Shown piece after piece: positions 16,103 through 24,722 of a stretch of DNA of 64,000 nucleotides. The position numbers were made by a program, and so were the translations under genes. The notes beneath the pieces were generated by a model, which was given only the letters and a program-made list of their open reading frames with translations, searched no databases and was not told the DNA's origin. The DNA is from Acidobacteriota bacterium (GTDB lineage: Bacteria > Acidobacteriota > Terriglobia > Bryobacterales > Bryobacteraceae): positions 914,106 through 978,105 of the forward strand of contig JAFDVZ010000007.1 of the NCBI GenBank assembly GCA_018268715.1. Reading direction: 5' to 3'. Each line of letters opens with the position of its first letter. Within the stretch, counting starts at the first letter, position 1.

Positions 16103-16140
16103 CGCAATGGACAGAACCACTATGCTATGATCCCGACAAA

Positions 16141-16797
16141 ATGTCACTATCGCAGGGGCTGGGGTTGATCTTCGACCTGGACGGCGTGATCGTCGACTCC
16201 ATGCCTCTTCACACCGAAACCTGGCTGCGGTATCTGGCGCGCTTCAACGTGCCGAGCGACGACCTGGAACGGCGCATGCACGGGCGGCGCAACGACGACA
16301 TCGTGCGGGATTTCTTCGGCGCGCACCTGACGCCGGAGGAGGTGTTCCGGCATGGGGCCGAAAAGGAGGCGCTGTTTCGGGAGATCATGCGTCCGCAACT
16401 GGCCGAGCACCTGGCGCCCGGCGCGGTGGACTTCGTGACCCGGCACGCGGGGGTTCCCATGGCGGTGGCGTCGAACGCGGAGCCCGCCAATATCGACTTC
16501 GTCCTGGTGGATTCGGGCCTGCGGCGCTACTTCCGGGCGGTGGTGGACGGCATGCAAGTGGAGCGTCCGAAGCCGTTTCCCGACGTTTATCTGAAGGCCG
16601 CCGCCGAGTTGGGGATCGCGCCGTCGAATTGCATCGTATTTGAAGACTCGCCGGTGGGGGTGCGGGCGGCTCGGGAGGCCGGTGCGCGTGTGGTGGGCGT
16701 GGAAACCCACGAGGCGCTGGACGATGTGAGCTTTCGAATCTCCGATTTCCGCGACGCCGGGCTGGAGGCCTGGCTTTCCACCCAGGAGCCGCTCTGA
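16141..16797 (+). CDS. HAD-superfamily hydrolase, beta-phosphoglucomutase-like
   Basis: 218-residue subfamily IA HAD protein. Motif I is FDLDGVIVDS with the nucleophile and acid aspartates near residues 11 and 13, motif II lies in VASNAEP, motif III lysine in ERPKPFPDVYL, and motif IV acidic pair in FEDSPVG. The helical cap between motifs I and II fits phosphoglucomutase- or sugar-phosphatase-like relatives. The first codon is the ATG at 16141; an in-frame ATG at 16093 would overlap the divergent CPBP gene. It probably dephosphorylates or isomerises a small sugar phosphate; the substrate is not determined. It is followed after 23 bp by the kinase-like gene. Confidence 0.88.
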   Translation: MSLSQGLGLIFDLDGVIVDSMPLHTETWLRYLARFNVPSDDLERRMHGRRNDDIVRDFFGAHLTPEEVFRHGAEKEALFREIMRPQLAEHLAPGAVDFVTRHAGVPMAVASNAEPANIDFVLVDSGLRRYFRAVVDGMQVERPKPFPDVYLKAAAELGIAPSNCIVFEDSPVGVRAAREAGARVVGVETHEALDDVSFRISDFRDAGLEAWLSTQEPL

Positions 16798-16820
16798 GCT
16801 GGGGCGCACATGCACAGGCG

Positions 16821-18449
16821 GTGCTGTGGGCGGGGCTCGACCGTCCCGGGGCGATTCCCTCGCTCATCGGGCTGGCCGCGCTGCTGCTGTTCTGCCTGGG
16901 CTACGGGCTGGTGCGGGTGGTGGAGCATCGGGACGCGGCCCGGCGGGCGATGACGGCGGGGGTGAACGCGCTGGCCGAGGATCTGTTCGGCGCGGGCGAG
17001 GCGTCCGGGATTCAACGCAAGATCGAGGACGTGCTGCCGGCCCTTCTGGGCGTTAGCGGCGTGCGGATGTTTCTGGCCAATCGCAAGAATGGGCGGCTGA
17101 TGGAGACGCCTTCGGCGGAGGCGGACGCGCCGCTGTCGTTCGATCCGAAATCGCCGCCGGAGGGGGTGGCGGAACTGGCCGCCCGGGTTTGGCGCGAACG
17201 GTCGGCGCTGGCGATTCCCGACGCTCGGCGCACGCATCGGGCGGGGCTGCCGCGCTCGATTCTGCTGGCGCCGATGGTGGTGCAGGGCGAGGCCACGGGA
17301 GTGCTGGCGGTGTATCGCTCCGAGCGCGCCGGCGGCTTTCGCGCCGATGAGCGGGATGCGGTGCAGCACCTGGCGAATCACGCGGCGGCGGCGATCGAAA
17401 TGGAGGAGCGGCAGCGGTTGCATGAGCAGCTTTCGCGGTCCGAGAAGCTGACGGCGACCGGGCAGTTGCTGTCGCAGGCGGCGGGCGAGTTGCGGGCGCC
17501 GGTGAACGCGATTGTGGCGTTGTCGGAGCAACTGGCGGCCGGGTCTGCGCCCTACGCGACGGGGTTGCGGACCATCGCCGACCAGGCGCGGCGGGCTTCG
17601 GGGATGGTGGATCGGCTGCTGTCGTTCGGACGTCCCGAGGTGGTGCGGACCCAGCCGGTGGACCTGGGCGCGCTGGCGGCGTCGCTGGTGCGTTTCCGCG
17701 AGCGGGATTGGAAGGCGCTGGGCATTGAGGCGGCGATGACGCTGCCCGGTCAGCCGCTGGTGGCCGAGGGCGCGCCGGCGCAGTTGGAACAGATGATGCT
17801 CGAGATCCTGAAGTTCGCCGAGCTGAGTCAGACCGGGGCCGGGCGCAAGCGGATCGAGATCGATGTCCGGGCGGCGGGTCGGCAGGCGATGGCGGGCGTT
17901 GGATTCAAGGCCACGCTCGCTTCGACGCCTGTTTCCGGGGTGGCCGACTGGCGGCGTGTGCTGGAGGCGCAGGGCGGGGAGTTGCGCTTCAGCACGTCCG
18001 GCGAGGCGTGCCGGTTCGAGGTGGTGCTGCCGCTGTCGGAACGGGAGGCGCCGGAAGCGGCGGATCGTCCACGGACGCGCGTGCGGACCATGCTGGTGGT
18101 GGAGCCGGAGCCGGGGCTGCGGCGGAGGCTGGTGCTGGATCTGTCGGCGCGGCTCTATCGGGTGGTGCCGGTGGCGACCGGGGAAGAGGCCATCGACCTG
18201 GCGCATCGCTTCCGGTTCGACGCGGCGATGTGCTCCACTTCGTTGCCCGGGGCCGCCTGGACCGAGTGCCGGGACCGGCTGCGGGACCGCGTGGGGGCGT
18301 TCGTGGCGCTGTCGGAAGGCTTTGAGGCGGAGCTGGCGCGGGAGGGTCTGGTGTTGCATAAATCCACATACGACGCGGACCTGGATGCGGTGCTGAGCAG
18401 CGTGGAGCAACGGTTGGAGAAGGCGGATCCGGCGGCGACGCGGGTGTGA
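16821..18449 (+). CDS. Hybrid histidine-kinase-like protein lacking both phosphoacceptor residues (pseudokinase)
   Basis: 542 residues, GTG start. Order: an N-terminal membrane helix (about 10-35), a GAF-like domain (about 55-195), a dimerisation/phosphotransfer-like helix pair (205-270), a degenerate ATPase region (280-405) and a C-terminal receiver-like domain (420-540). The H-box reads QAAGELRAPVNAI, with G222 where the phosphorylated histidine should be. The ATPase N-box asparagine is absent (QLEQMMLEILKFAEL), and no glycine-rich ATP lid is seen. In the receiver, FDAAMCSTSLPG has S472 in the phosphoacceptor aspartate position, while K514 is kept. I infer a catalytically dead sensory scaffold. 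It follows the HAD gene by 23 bp, so the two may be cotranscribed. Confidence 0.75.
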   Translation: MLWAGLDRPGAIPSLIGLAALLLFCLGYGLVRVVEHRDAARRAMTAGVNALAEDLFGAGEASGIQRKIEDVLPALLGVSGVRMFLANRKNGRLMETPSAEADAPLSFDPKSPPEGVAELAARVWRERSALAIPDARRTHRAGLPRSILLAPMVVQGEATGVLAVYRSERAGGFRADERDAVQHLANHAAAAIEMEERQRLHEQLSRSEKLTATGQLLSQAAGELRAPVNAIVALSEQLAAGSAPYATGLRTIADQARRASGMVDRLLSFGRPEVVRTQPVDLGALAASLVRFRERDWKALGIEAAMTLPGQPLVAEGAPAQLEQMMLEILKFAELSQTGAGRKRIEIDVRAAGRQAMAGVGFKATLASTPVSGVADWRRVLEAQGGELRFSTSGEACRFEVVLPLSEREAPEAADRPRTRVRTMLVVEPEPGLRRRLVLDLSARLYRVVPVATGEEAIDLAHRFRFDAAMCSTSLPGAAWTECRDRLRDRVGAFVALSEGFEAELAREGLVLHKSTYDADLDAVLSSVEQRLEKADPAATRV

Positions 18450-18593
18450 GGAAATGCCGCAGGGGGCGGTATCACCCAGTTCCATTTTGGCGCCGGGCGG
18501 GATGGGGCGGTCGAGAATATGTTACGGATCAATCGTTTACGGATGGCATGCGAATTGCTGACCGTTTCCTGAGAGGGGGATTCGCTGGAGTCT

Positions 18594-20906
18594 ATGTCCG
18601 ATACGCAGTCCGTCGATCCCAACGCCACGCCTCGCAAGCGGGACCACAAGGTTCCCCGGCAGGTGTTACCCGTCCGCGACCCGTCTGAACGAGCCGCGGA
18701 CCATCAGGAGGTCGCGCTCGGCTTCGGGCTGGACGCCGCCCAGACCGAGGCGCTGCGCTGCCTGCAGTGCCGCGATCCGAAATGCTCCCATTCGTGTCCC
18801 ATTCACACCGATATCCGGGCGTTCGTCGCCGAGGTGGCCAAGGGGGATTACGAGGAGGCCTACCGCGTCATCGAGCAGACCAACCCGTTTCCGGGCATCT
18901 GCGGGCGCGTGTGCCAGCACGAGCTGTATTGCGAGAAGTCCTGCCTGCTGGATAAGAAGTTCGAATCGGTGGCGATTGGTTCGCTCGAGCGGTTCGTGGC
19001 CGATTATCACCGGGATCACGACACCGGCGAGATGCCTCCGCTGCCCCAGCCGAACGGGCTGCGGGTGGCGCTGGTGGGCAGCGGTCCGGCGGCCTTGATC
19101 TGCGCCAACGATTTGGCTCGCAAGGGGTATAAGGTGGCCGTGTTCGAGGCGCTGCACCAGTTGGGCGGCGTGCTGAGCTACGGCATCCCGAACTTCCGCC
19201 TGCCGCGCGAGATCATCGCCGAGGAGGTGGAGCGGCTGCGCTATTTCGGCGTGGAGTTCTACACCGACTACATCATCGGCAAGACGATTACCGTGGACGA
19301 GCTGTTCGAGCAGGGCTACGCGGCGCTGTTCATCGGCACCGGCGCGGGCTTGCCCCATATGATGGGCATCCCCGGCGAGAACCTGATCGGCGTGTACACG
19401 GCCAACGAGTTCCTGACGCGGTTGAACCTGATGCACGCCTACGACGCGACGGCCGATACGCCGGTGCGGTTCGGCCAGCGGACGGTGGTGGTGGGCGGCG
19501 GCAACTCCGCCATGGACGCGGCGCGTTGGGCCAAGCGCATGGGCAGCCAGTCGATCGTGATGTTCCGCCGCGGCCGGGTCGAGATGCGGGCGCGGGAGGA
19601 GGAGATCGAGCACGCCGGAGAAGAGGGCGTCGAGTTCCAGTTCCTGGCCGTGCCGGTGAAGTTGATCGGCGACGAGAACGGCGTTCTGAAGGAGATGGAG
19701 TGCATCAAGATGGAGCTGGGGCCGCCGGATGAGTCGGGCCGTGCGTCGCCGATTCCGGTGCCGGGCTCGGAGTATCGCGTGCCGGTGGATACGGTGGTGA
19801 TGGCCATCGGGCAGAGCCCCAATCCGACGCTCCAGCAGGCTACGCCGAAGCTGATGACGAAGCGGGGCAAGATCGTCGTCAACGATGAGGGCGAAAGCAG
19901 CATGTTGCGCGTGTTCGCGGGCGGCGACGTGGTGCGCGGCGGGTCCACCGTGATCCTGGCCATGCAGGACGGGCGTCGCGCGGCCGAGGCCATCGACAAG
20001 GCGCTGAGGGACGAGCATCCGTCTAATTTCGCGCATCACCACAATGTCACGATGCCGGCGGTGCGGTTCCGCATCGTGGAGAAAATCGCGATTTCGCCGG
20101 AGATTGTGTCGTTCACCGTGGAGGCGCCGGCCATCGCCTCGCGCTGGAAGCCGGGCCAATTCGTCATCCTGCGGCCGACCGCCGACAGCGAGCGCATCCC
20201 GCTGACGCTGGTGGCGGGTAACGCCGAGGCCGGGACCATCCGGCTGGTGGTGCAAGCTATCGGCAAGACGACCAAGCAACTGGCGGCGCTGAACGTTGGG
20301 GATGCGCTGGCGGACCTGCTGGGACCGCTGGGCAAGGCGGCGCACATTACGAAGCTCGGCACGGTGGTGTGCGCGGGCGGCGGCGTGGGCATCGCGGAGC
20401 TGCTGCCGGTGGCGAGGGCGTTCAAGGAGGCCGGCAACCACGTGATCGCCATGTGCGGCGCGCGGTCGACGGCGCAGATGATTCTGGTCGAGGAGTTGCA
20501 GCATGCCGCCGACGAGGTGCTGTGGGGCACCGACGACGGGTCCTACGGTTTCCACGGCAATGTCGTGCAGATGATGCGGGATTGGAAGGCTCGGACCGGG
20601 ATTCAGCCGGCGGCGGTCCACGTGATCGGGCCGATTCCGATGATGCGCTATACGGCCGATCTGACCAGGGAGTGGGGCGTGCCGACGCAGGCCAGCCTGA
20701 ATCCGATCATGGTGGACGGCACGGGCATGTGCGGAGGATGTCGCGTGACGGTGGGCGGCAAGTCGCTGTTCGCCTGCGTGGACGGGCCGGAGTTCGACGC
20801 CCACGCGGTGGATTTCGACGAGCTGGTGCGCCGCAATCGCGCGTATCTGGATCATGAGCGCAAGGCCAGGGAAGCGCATCAGTGTTTGATTGGCCTCGGC
20901 CAGTAG
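18594..20906 (+). CDS. Fused Nfn-type oxidoreductase: glutamate-synthase-small-subunit-like flavoprotein plus FNR/2Fe-2S module
   Basis: 770 residues joining two proteins that are separate in most bacteria. Residues 1 to about 480 are the GltD/NfnB-like half: N-terminal cysteine clusters (CLQCRDPKCSHSCP and CGRVCQHELYCEKSC), the FAD site VALVGSGPAALICAND, and the NADPH site VVVGGGNSAMDAA. Residues about 490-770 are a ferredoxin-NADP reductase-like half resembling dihydroorotate dehydrogenase electron-transfer subunit PyrK/NfnA, ending in a 2Fe-2S motif (CGGCRV, then C in LFACVDG). Nfn enzymes couple NADPH, NADH and ferredoxin redox pools in the cytoplasm; that activity is inferred here from family. 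The gene stands alone. Its stop codon lies within a 24-bp tandem repeat. Confidence 0.9.
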   Translation: MSDTQSVDPNATPRKRDHKVPRQVLPVRDPSERAADHQEVALGFGLDAAQTEALRCLQCRDPKCSHSCPIHTDIRAFVAEVAKGDYEEAYRVIEQTNPFPGICGRVCQHELYCEKSCLLDKKFESVAIGSLERFVADYHRDHDTGEMPPLPQPNGLRVALVGSGPAALICANDLARKGYKVAVFEALHQLGGVLSYGIPNFRLPREIIAEEVERLRYFGVEFYTDYIIGKTITVDELFEQGYAALFIGTGAGLPHMMGIPGENLIGVYTANEFLTRLNLMHAYDATADTPVRFGQRTVVVGGGNSAMDAARWAKRMGSQSIVMFRRGRVEMRAREEEIEHAGEEGVEFQFLAVPVKLIGDENGVLKEMECIKMELGPPDESGRASPIPVPGSEYRVPVDTVVMAIGQSPNPTLQQATPKLMTKRGKIVVNDEGESSMLRVFAGGDVVRGGSTVILAMQDGRRAAEAIDKALRDEHPSNFAHHHNVTMPAVRFRIVEKIAISPEIVSFTVEAPAIASRWKPGQFVILRPTADSERIPLTLVAGNAEAGTIRLVVQAIGKTTKQLAALNVGDALADLLGPLGKAAHITKLGTVVCAGGGVGIAELLPVARAFKEAGNHVIAMCGARSTAQMILVEELQHAADEVLWGTDDGSYGFHGNVVQMMRDWKARTGIQPAAVHVIGPIPMMRYTADLTREWGVPTQASLNPIMVDGTGMCGGCRVTVGGKSLFACVDGPEFDAHAVDFDELVRRNRAYLDHERKAREAHQCLIGLGQ

Positions 20907-20931
20907 GGTTTAATCGGGCTCGGCCAGTAGG
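20884..20931. repeat. 24-bp tandem repeat over the stop codon
   Basis: Two adjacent 24-bp units, 20884-20907 and 20908-20931, differ at three positions and both end CTCGGCCAGTAGG. The first contains the functional TAG of the oxidoreductase gene. The second contains an in-frame TAG, which would act as a backup stop. Confidence 0.9.
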
Positions 20932-20960
20932 ACCGGGCCCGGACAGGATAATCTGAAACT

Positions 20961-21263
20961 ATGACGCCAAGCGAAAGTCCGGCGCCCGAGCAGGCGCAGC
21001 CGCAGCCGCCCGATCCGCAACTGGTGGCCACGCTGAGCGACGGCACGAAAGTGAAACGCCGCAAGCTGAAGATGCGGGCCTGCAATGAGCCGGGCGAGAA
21101 GGGCAAAATCTGCGCGGGACACCTGAAGCGCTGGTATTTCTTCGGCGGGGAGGTGGCGGAGAAGTACGGCAAGGACGCCGAAATCTACCGCTGCGAGCAC
21201 TGCAAGACGCTGTACCTGCCGAATCCGGAAGAAGCGCCCAGGACGCGGACGCTGGCGTATTAG
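20961..21263 (+). CDS. Small zinc-ribbon-like protein of unknown function
   Basis: 100 residues. A disordered N-terminus (SESPAPEQAQPQPPDPQ) is followed by a basic segment (KVKRRKLKMRAC), and then four potential metal ligands: C near 45, C near 55 in KICAGH, and the pair CEHC near 84-87. Aromatic and basic residues (LKRWYFFGGEV) lie between the pairs. This resembles a compact zinc-ribbon, but I recognise no named family. It starts 54 bp after the oxidoreductase stop on the same strand, and its stop codon overlaps that of the convergent eutC gene by two bases. Confidence 0.65.
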   Translation: MTPSESPAPEQAQPQPPDPQLVATLSDGTKVKRRKLKMRACNEPGEKGKICAGHLKRWYFFGGEVAEKYGKDAEIYRCEHCKTLYLPNPEEAPRTRTLAY

Positions 21264-21970
21264 GCGCCGGGCAGACCCTTGGCGTCGACCTTCAGGTTGA
21301 CGCCGGTCAGTCGACGCGTGCGCGCCGCTTCGATCAGGACGTACAGCAACTCGGCGGCGGCCGCCGGCGCGAGGCCCTCCGCACGGATGTTCGAGACGCA
21401 GTTGCGCTCGGCGTCGGTGCGGCCCGGCTTGGGCGACCAGGTGACGTAGGCTCCCAGGCTGTCGGGAGAGGTCAACCCCGGCCGCTCGCCGATCAGCACG
21501 ACAACCAGTTCCGCCCCCAGCCGTTCGCCGATCTCGTCGCCGATGGCCACGCGCCCCTGCTCGACGATGACGAGGGCGGGGGTTCGATCGAGCCTCGGGA
21601 TCAGCGCCTCAAGCAGCGGGACGGCGTGCGTCGCCACCGCCCGCGGCGACAGGCCGTCCGCCAGCACCACCGCCAGCCGCGAGCGCCCGAGCCCGGACAA
21701 GGCCTCGGGATCCGCCAGCCGCCGCCCCAAATCGGGCCGCCGCAGGTACATCGCCCGATCCCGAGCCGCGCTTTTCACCACGACGCTCGGCCATCCCCGC
21801 AGCGCCAACTCCCGTCCGAGCGCCCGAGCGTCCAGCGGATCATGCACCGCGTCCCGAGCCCGCGCGTGCGCCAGTTGAAAATCGAGCAGCTCCGCCGTCG
21901 GCAGCCCGTTACCCGATCGCCCCAAGGCTACGCGGGCCGGCGTGAAGGAGCGCAGTTCTGTCATTCGCAT
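21260..21970 (-). CDS. eutC: Ethanolamine ammonia-lyase small subunit
   Basis: 236 residues (an ATG two codons later at 21964 is equally possible). It contains the typical EutC opening, RVALGRSGNGLPTAELLDFQ with AHARARDAVH directly following, and the conserved C-terminal stretch ERNCVSNIRAEGL. EutBC converts ethanolamine to acetaldehyde and ammonia using adenosylcobalamin. The start overlaps the eutB 3' end by about 60 bp. The protein is shorter than the roughly 295-residue enteric subunit because it lacks the N-terminal extension associated with microcompartment targeting. Last gene of the permease-eutB-eutC operon. Confidence 0.93.
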   Translation of the reverse strand: MRMTELRSFTPARVALGRSGNGLPTAELLDFQLAHARARDAVHDPLDARALGRELALRGWPSVVVKSAARDRAMYLRRPDLGRRLADPEALSGLGRSRLAVVLADGLSPRAVATHAVPLLEALIPRLDRTPALVIVEQGRVAIGDEIGERLGAELVVVLIGERPGLTSPDSLGAYVTWSPKPGRTDAERNCVSNIRAEGLAPAAAAELLYVLIEAARTRRLTGVNLKVDAKGLPGA

Positions 21971-23258
21971 TCAACCAAGCCTCGAACTCCGGCGCCGGCC
22001 GCAAACCGAGCGCGCTTCGCAGATACAGCGCATCGTGGAACGACGTGCTCTGATAATGCAGCATGACGTCGTCGGCCCCCGGCACGCCCATGATGTAATT
22101 CACGCCCGCCACGCCCAACAGCGTCAGCAGTTGGTCCATGTCGTCCTGATCGGCCTCGGCGTGATTCGTATAGCAGACGTCGCAGCCCATCGGCAGCCCC
22201 AGCAGCTTCCCGCAGAAGTGATCCTCCAGGCCCGCCCGCACGATCTGCTTGCCGTCGTACAGATACTCCGGCCCGATGAAGCCGACCACCGTATTCACCA
22301 GCATCGGCCGATACCGCCGGGCCACCGCGTACGCCCGAGCCTCGCACGTCTGCTGGTCGACGCCATGATGCGCGCCGGCTGAGAGCGCGCTGCCCTGGCC
22401 CGTCTCAAAGTACATGATGTTTTCGCCGCGCCCCAACTCGCGCGCCGCCTGGTGCGCCTCATCGAGCATGGCGAGCGTCACGCCGAAGGACGCGTTCGCC
22501 GCCTCGGTCCCGGCGATCGATTGAAACACCAGGTCCACCGGCGCCCCGCGGCCGAGCGCCTCCATCTGGGTGGTCACGTGCGCCAGCACGCAGCTCTGCA
22601 CCGGAATCTGAAAGCGTAGCCGCAACCCGTCGATCAGCCGCAGCAACCGCTCCGTCACGTCGACGCTATCGGTCACCGGATTGATCCCGATCACCGCGTC
22701 GCCGCTCTCGAGCATCAGCCCGTCGATGATGGAAGCCGCGACGCCCACCGGATCGTCGGTGGGATGATTCGGCTGCAGCCGCGTCGACAGCCGTCCGGCG
22801 AGCCCGACCGTCGTCCGAAACCGCGTCACCACGCGAATCTTCGCCGCCACGGCGATCAGATCCTGCGCCCGCATGATCTTCGACACGGCGGCCGCCATCT
22901 CGGGCGTTACCCCAGGGGCGAGCGCCGCCAGACGTTCCCCGCTCGCCTGTTCGCCGAGCAGCCAGTCGCGGAACTCGCCCACCGTCAGGCTCGACACCGG
23001 CTCAAACGCCCGCGCATCGTGCGAATCGACGATCAGCCGCGTCACCTCGTCGGTCTCATACGGCGCGAAGGCCTCGTTCAGGAACGCCTTCAGCCCGACA
23101 TCGGCCAGCGCCATCCGAGCCGCCACGCGCTCCTCGGCGCTTTCCGCCGACAGCCCCGCCAGATCGTCGCCCGACCGCGCCGGCCCGGCCTTGCCGAGCA
23201 ACGTTCGCAGATCGTCGAAGCGGTAGACGCGCCCGCCCACGGCGTGCCGGTAGCTCAT
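21909..23258 (-). CDS. eutB: Ethanolamine ammonia-lyase large subunit
   Basis: 449 residues, close to the enteric length of about 453. The start ATG (complement of 23256-23258) overlaps the permease stop by ATGA. Conserved segments include RLQPNHPTDDPVGVAASII, NPVTDSVDVTERLL, the substrate-region YFETGQGSALSAGAHHGVDQ and the C-terminal PMGCDVCYTNHAEADQDD. It forms the active-site TIM barrel of the B12-dependent lyase with EutC. No shell proteins, EutE dehydrogenase, EutA reactivase or cobalamin adenosyltransferase lies nearby, so this is the short, non-microcompartment form of the pathway, and acetaldehyde must be handled by enzymes encoded elsewhere. Confidence 0.96.
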   Translation of the reverse strand: MSYRHAVGGRVYRFDDLRTLLGKAGPARSGDDLAGLSAESAEERVAARMALADVGLKAFLNEAFAPYETDEVTRLIVDSHDARAFEPVSSLTVGEFRDWLLGEQASGERLAALAPGVTPEMAAAVSKIMRAQDLIAVAAKIRVVTRFRTTVGLAGRLSTRLQPNHPTDDPVGVAASIIDGLMLESGDAVIGINPVTDSVDVTERLLRLIDGLRLRFQIPVQSCVLAHVTTQMEALGRGAPVDLVFQSIAGTEAANASFGVTLAMLDEAHQAARELGRGENIMYFETGQGSALSAGAHHGVDQQTCEARAYAVARRYRPMLVNTVVGFIGPEYLYDGKQIVRAGLEDHFCGKLLGLPMGCDVCYTNHAEADQDDMDQLLTLLGVAGVNYIMGVPGADDVMLHYQSTSFHDALYLRSALGLRPAPEFEAWLNANDRTALLHAGPRSLGAIG

Positions 23259-24691
23259 TCGCCGGCGGCCTCCGCCTCGCTTTCGACGGCGATGGCGAAA
23301 GCCTCCTCGGGCGCGAGAATCAGCCGTTTGCGCGCGTAGCCCACAAAGTACAGCACTCCGCAGGCGAACCACACGGCCGCGCCCCACACCCCGCGGCGGT
23401 AATCGGGATTCTGAAACAGCGCGACCAACGTCACCGCCGACAGCACGGCCGCCATCGCCGCGCCAGCCACGCCCAAGGGACTCCGGTACGGCCGCGCGAT
23501 CTTCGGAAACCGCACCCGCAGGATGATGAACGAGACCATCTGGAACACATAGGCGATCACCGCGCCGAACACCGCCATGTTCAGCAGCACGGCGCCCACC
23601 GCGCTGTTTTCGCCCGCCGCCCAGATGACCAGCGCCGCGCCGTATCCGATGGCGGCGCCCACCACCAGCGCCCGCACCGGCGTGCGCCGCGTGCGATGGA
23701 TCGCCGACAGCCACTCCGGGAAGTAGCCCGACCGCGACAGCGAAAAAATCTGCCGCCCGTAGGCGTAGATGATGGCGTGGAAGCTCGCGATCAGGCCCGT
23801 GCAGGCGAAGGCGGCCAGCAGTTTCGACCAGGCGTTCGCGCCGAAGATGGTGCGGAAGCCGGCGAGCAGCGGTTCGGTGGAGGTCGCGATGGCCGCCGCG
23901 CCGGGAGCAATCGCGCCGCTCAGCGCGGGCGTCGCGAACGAGCACACGATCAGCGTCGCGAGCGCCAGCAGGATGCCCTTGGGAAGGTCGCGCCCCGGGT
24001 CGTGCGTTTCCTCGGCCGACAGCGGAAGCTGTTCGATGCCCAGATACACCCAGATGGCGAAGGGCAGCGCCGCCAGCACGCCGCTCGAGCCTTTGGGCAG
24101 GAACGGTCCGCCCGCCAGGGCCCACCGCTCGAAGTCGACCAGCGGAAGCGCGCCGGCATAGAAGATCGCGAGCACCGCCAGCGCGCAGAGCGTGATCCAC
24201 ACGCACACCTGGAAGGACAGTTCGACGCCGTGAATATTCAGCCCCACGAACACGACGTAGCAGGCCAGCCACCACAGCGGCGCGAACTGGGCGGGCGTGC
24301 CGAAAATCGCGCCCAGGTATCCGCCCGCGCCCACCACGATGGTGGCGGGCGTGAAGATGTACTCCATGTTCTCGGCCAGGCCCGTGACGTAGCCCGCCAT
24401 CGGACCCATGGCCGTGCGCGCGAACGAGTACGCGCCGCCGGCGTGCGGCAGCGCCGGCGACATCTCCGCCAGGCTGAACGACAGGCCGATGTAGAGCAGC
24501 GTCACCACGCCCAGCGCGACCATCAATCCGCCGAATCCGCCGGCCTGAAACCCGAAGTTCCAGCCGAAGAAATCGCCGGAGATCACCGCGCCCACGCCCA
24601 TCGCCCACAGATGCGGAACCCTCGCGTGGCGGCGCAGGACGCGTGTGGCGAACCAGCCGTCGTCGCGAGACGAGTAGGATACCCCTGACAT
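23255..24691 (-). CDS. APC-family permease, probable ethanolamine importer
   Basis: 478 residues with about 12 membrane segments. APC-family features include GAVISGDFFGWNFGF in the first helix and GLAENMEYIFTPAT, both characteristic of Eat-type ethanolamine permeases. The start is the ATG at 24691, preceded by AGGAG at a good spacing; an upstream in-frame start (24739) is less likely. Stop overlaps the eutB start by 4 bp, so import and breakdown of ethanolamine are translated together. The operon has no adjacent regulator on its own strand. Confidence 0.9.
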   Translation of the reverse strand: MSGVSYSSRDDGWFATRVLRRHARVPHLWAMGVGAVISGDFFGWNFGFQAGGFGGLMVALGVVTLLYIGLSFSLAEMSPALPHAGGAYSFARTAMGPMAGYVTGLAENMEYIFTPATIVVGAGGYLGAIFGTPAQFAPLWWLACYVVFVGLNIHGVELSFQVCVWITLCALAVLAIFYAGALPLVDFERWALAGGPFLPKGSSGVLAALPFAIWVYLGIEQLPLSAEETHDPGRDLPKGILLALATLIVCSFATPALSGAIAPGAAAIATSTEPLLAGFRTIFGANAWSKLLAAFACTGLIASFHAIIYAYGRQIFSLSRSGYFPEWLSAIHRTRRTPVRALVVGAAIGYGAALVIWAAGENSAVGAVLLNMAVFGAVIAYVFQMVSFIILRVRFPKIARPYRSPLGVAGAAMAAVLSAVTLVALFQNPDYRRGVWGAAVWFACGVLYFVGYARKRLILAPEEAFAIAVESEAEAAGE

Positions 24692-24722
24692 GATCTCCTG
24701 AGGATAGCAGGAGAGCCCCGGT

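Noticed and set aside
18446..18688. 80-codon open frame between the kinase-like and Nfn genes
   Set aside because: It overlaps both neighbours out of frame, and its composition is Arg/Gly-rich noise.
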